A stretch of 8,052 bases of DNA, taken from the NCBI GenBank assembly GCA_046482855.1, contig JAWOEH010000021.1, forward strand, positions 1 through 8,052, written 5' to 3'. The DNA comes from CAYVSF01 sp046482855 (lineage in GTDB: Bacteria; Bacteroidota; Bacteroidia; Bacteroidales; UBA12077). The position numbers and the translations under genes were made by a program. The notes under the pieces are model-generated. The model saw only the letters and a program-made list of their open reading frames with translations, did no database searches and was not told the DNA's origin. Of this stretch, positions 6,491 to 8,052 are shown one piece after another (the stretch's first letter is position 1; every line of letters begins with the position of its first letter).

Positions 6491-8052
6491 CAATGATCCG
6501 GGCTATGGTGCGGTAATGTCAGGAGACTTTATCCTGACGGGGAATACCACCTTAAATATTATAGTAGGTCAGAAGGGAGGCAGCTCCACGACCAGTTTTG
6601 ATGGCGGCGGCGGTGGAGGAGGATCTTTTGTATGGGATGTGGCTAATACTTCTCAGCCATTGATCGCTGCCGGTGGTGGCGGTGCCGGTGGAAACCAGAC
6701 GGGTACTTCGGCCTCTAAGCATGCTACCGATAGTATTGATGGCCAGCCCAATGGCAATGGCGATCCGGGCGGCTCAAACGGTCAGGGTGGTCCCGGTGGG
6801 AATACGGGAAGCTGGGGTGGGGGTGGAGGTGCCGGCTGGCTGTCTAATGGCGGCGATGACGGAACTTATGGAAAAGGAGGCTTTAGCCCGCTAAACGGTG
6901 GTCAGGGTGGCCCCAATACGGGTTCTTCAAATAACGAAGGAGGCTTTGGTGGTGGCGGCTCCGATGGCTATGATGGTGGTGGCGGTGGCGGTGGATACTC
7001 CGGAGGACACGGCGGCGGATACTCGGGCCACACCTTCCGAAACGGCGGGGGTGGAGGTTCTTATAATCAGGGTACCGACCAGCAAAACCAGGGGGGCGTT
7101 AACGATGAGCATGGCTTTGTCGTTATTGAACCCCTTTCCTCCGGTGCCCATAACGATGCCGGAATTGCTTCATTGGATGAGCCGGTGATATTCTGCCCCG
7201 GAACCCGGGATGTGATGGTAACCATTTCTAATTTCGGTATTAACCAGGTAAATAGTGTAGATGTGGAGTGGGAGATCAACGGCGTAGCCCAGCCCACCTA
7301 TACCCACACTTCTACTATTGATACCATGGGTGGTTCCGGTTCTTCTTCAGCACAGGTAACCATAGGCAGCTATACGTTTACCAACGCCCCCTATCAGTTT
7401 AAAGCCTGGACCAACAATCCCAATAATGTTCAGGATACTGTCAATGATAATGACACTCTGGAGACAATGATCCAGTCCAACCTGCCGGCCCCTGGCAATT
7501 TAACCGTTACCGATACTACCGGCACTACGGTTACCTTTACCTGGATGGGTGGTTCCGCAGCTCATAGCTGGATTTACGTGCTTGTTCCCGCAGGGGATGC
7601 GCCGGGAACGGGCATTCCGGTTCATACTACTTCTCAATCGGCTACGGCTTCCGGATTGACCTCCAAAACGGACTATGACCTTTATGTGGCTGAGTTGTGC
7701 CCCGGAGGTACGGATACTTCCGCCTGGGCCGGGCCGGTTTCATTTACGACCCCCTTTTCCTGTCCGCCTCTGGCTTATTGCTTTACCAATGCCGGGGCTG
7801 CCGGAGCTTCCGGCCCCTCACAGTCCCAGCTGAACAGCGCCTATACAGGGACCAATCTTGACGGACTGGTTACTTCGAATGGAGGTATTCAGGAGTTTCA
7901 GCTTCCCTCTTCCGGCATGTATCGGATAACGGCTTCCGGTGCTGCCGCGGGAACAGTGCCTAACAATGATCCGGGCTATGGTGCGGTAATGTCAGGAGAC
8001 TTTATCCTGACGGGGAATACCACCTTAAATATTATAGTAGGTCAGAAGGGAG
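6405..8052 (+). CDS. Large repetitive extracellular protein (Gly-rich, CARDB-like, FN3), both ends incomplete
   Basis: An open frame with no stop from upstream of the junction to the window end. The ATG at 6405 lies in peptidase sequence and is probably accidental; recognisable protein starts at 6411 (counted as residue 1). Order: a glycine-rich module (about 1-245) resembling the ALK/LTK-type Gly_rich family, opening IQEFQLPSSGMYRITASGA, then LNIIVGQKGG, GGGGGGSFVWD, LIAAGGGGAGG and long Gly-Asn-Gln-Ser runs; a CARDB-like beta-sandwich (about 249-350) starting DAGIASLDEPV with VTISNFGINQVNSVDVEWEI; a fibronectin type III domain (about 359-448), PAPGNLTVTD to GPVSFTTP; a linker with paired cysteines (CPPLAYC); then the opening of a second glycine-rich module (TNAGAAGASGPSQSQLNSAY), which repeats the first. 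Such tandem modules occur in Bacteroidota cell-surface or secreted adhesins, often type IX cargo. Neither a signal peptide nor a C-terminal sorting domain lies in the window, so secretion is inferred. Base composition is richer in G+C than upstream. Confidence 0.75.
   Translation, partial: MYGIQEFQLPSSGMYRITASGAAAGTVPNNDPGYGAVMSGDFILTGNTTLNIIVGQKGGSSTTSFDGGGGGGGSFVWDVANTSQPLIAAGGGGAGGNQTGTSASKHATDSIDGQPNGNGDPGGSNGQGGPGGNTGSWGGGGGAGWLSNGGDDGTYGKGGFSPLNGGQGGPNTGSSNNEGGFGGGGSDGYDGGGGGGGYSGGHGGGYSGHTFRNGGGGGSYNQGTDQQNQGGVNDEHGFVVIEPLSSGAHNDAGIASLDEPVIFCPGTRDVMVTISNFGINQVNSVDVEWEINGVAQPTYTHTSTIDTMGGSGSSSAQVTIGSYTFTNAPYQFKAWTNNPNNVQDTVNDNDTLETMIQSNLPAPGNLTVTDTTGTTVTFTWMGGSAAHSWIYVLVPAGDAPGTGIPVHTTSQSATASGLTSKTDYDLYVAELCPGGTDTSAWAGPVSFTTPFSCPPLAYCFTNAGAAGASGPSQSQLNSAYTGTNLDGLVTSNGGIQEFQLPSSGMYRITASGAAAGTVPNNDPGYGAVMSGDFILTGNTTLNIIVGQKG
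6411..6579 (+). repeat. Direct repeat, copy 1 (start of a glycine-rich module)
   Basis: These 169 bases recur at 7884-8052 with one substitution found by direct alignment: T at 6452 versus G at 7925, turning CGT into CGG, both Arg. Homology begins abruptly at GGTATTCAGG; the base before it differs between the copies, and the sequences upstream are unrelated. Copy 1 is preceded by peptidase sequence. Confidence 0.95.
7884..8052 (+). repeat. Direct repeat, copy 2 (cut by window end)
   Basis: This is the second copy of 6411-6579, offset 1,473 bases, which is exactly 491 codons, so both copies are in one frame. Here the repeat is preceded by its natural upstream half (linker and GPSQSQLNSAYTGTNLDGLV stretch). 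It is still matching when the window stops, so the true repeat is longer than 169 bases. Confidence 0.95.

Noticed and set aside
6598..7060. Short GGT/GGC-rich repeats that might suggest a CRISPR or satellite array
   Set aside because: They have no regular spacing or spacers. The pattern is Gly codons of a protein module; the closest small repeat (GGTCAGGGTGG at 6780 and 6900) is a 40-codon internal echo.
6673..7297. Several open frames on both strands in the glycine-rich region
   Set aside because: Their products are low-complexity Ala/Val/Arg/Thr runs that arise from reading repetitive GGN codons in other frames; the frame from 6411 alone gives recognisable domains.

Overview
The window looks like a piece of a Bacteroidota (Bacteroidetes) genome of moderate G+C; family or genus cannot be fixed from it. 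The pointers are: several start codons preceded by A/T-rich sequence with no Shine-Dalgarno motif; promoter-like TAnnTTTG -7 elements upstream of several genes; a fused FakA-FakB (DAK2-DegV) protein; a lipoprotein-type S9 peptidase; and a glycine-rich/CARDB-like/fibronectin III surface-protein repeat of the kind common in gliding and type IX-secreting bacteria.

Layout. From the left, three minus-strand genes: the 5' part of a polytopic GT-C glycosyltransferase of the ArnT/PMT type running off the left edge (1-1241); a six-helix voltage-gated potassium channel with a C-terminal zinc ribbon (1356-2174); and a SRPBCC/polyketide-cyclase-like protein (2302-2769). A 279-base divergent intergenic region leads to the plus-strand fused fatty acid kinase / fatty-acid-binding protein (3049-4866). 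It meets a small minus-strand PspC membrane protein (4860-5054) tail to tail with a 7-base overlap. A second divergent gap (5055-5224) precedes a plus-strand oligopeptidase B-type lipoprotein (5225 onward).

The right end is abnormal. At about 6410/6411 the peptidase gene stops matching its family after its beta-propeller part, before any catalytic residue. The sequence jumps, in another reading frame, into the middle of a glycine-rich module of an unrelated large extracellular protein. That frame stays open to the window end (8052). Its first 169 bases recur at 7884-8052 with one synonymous difference, giving a period of 1,473 bases (exactly 491 codons). The window therefore holds one full period of a tandem-repeat surface protein, joined either by real recombination or, quite likely, by misassembly at a repeat.

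The housekeeping genes do not form one pathway. Glycosyltransferase, K+ channel, PspC and the fatty-acid kinase all concern the envelope, but they sit in short, separately promoted units. No RNA gene, CRISPR array, transposase or phage gene was seen.
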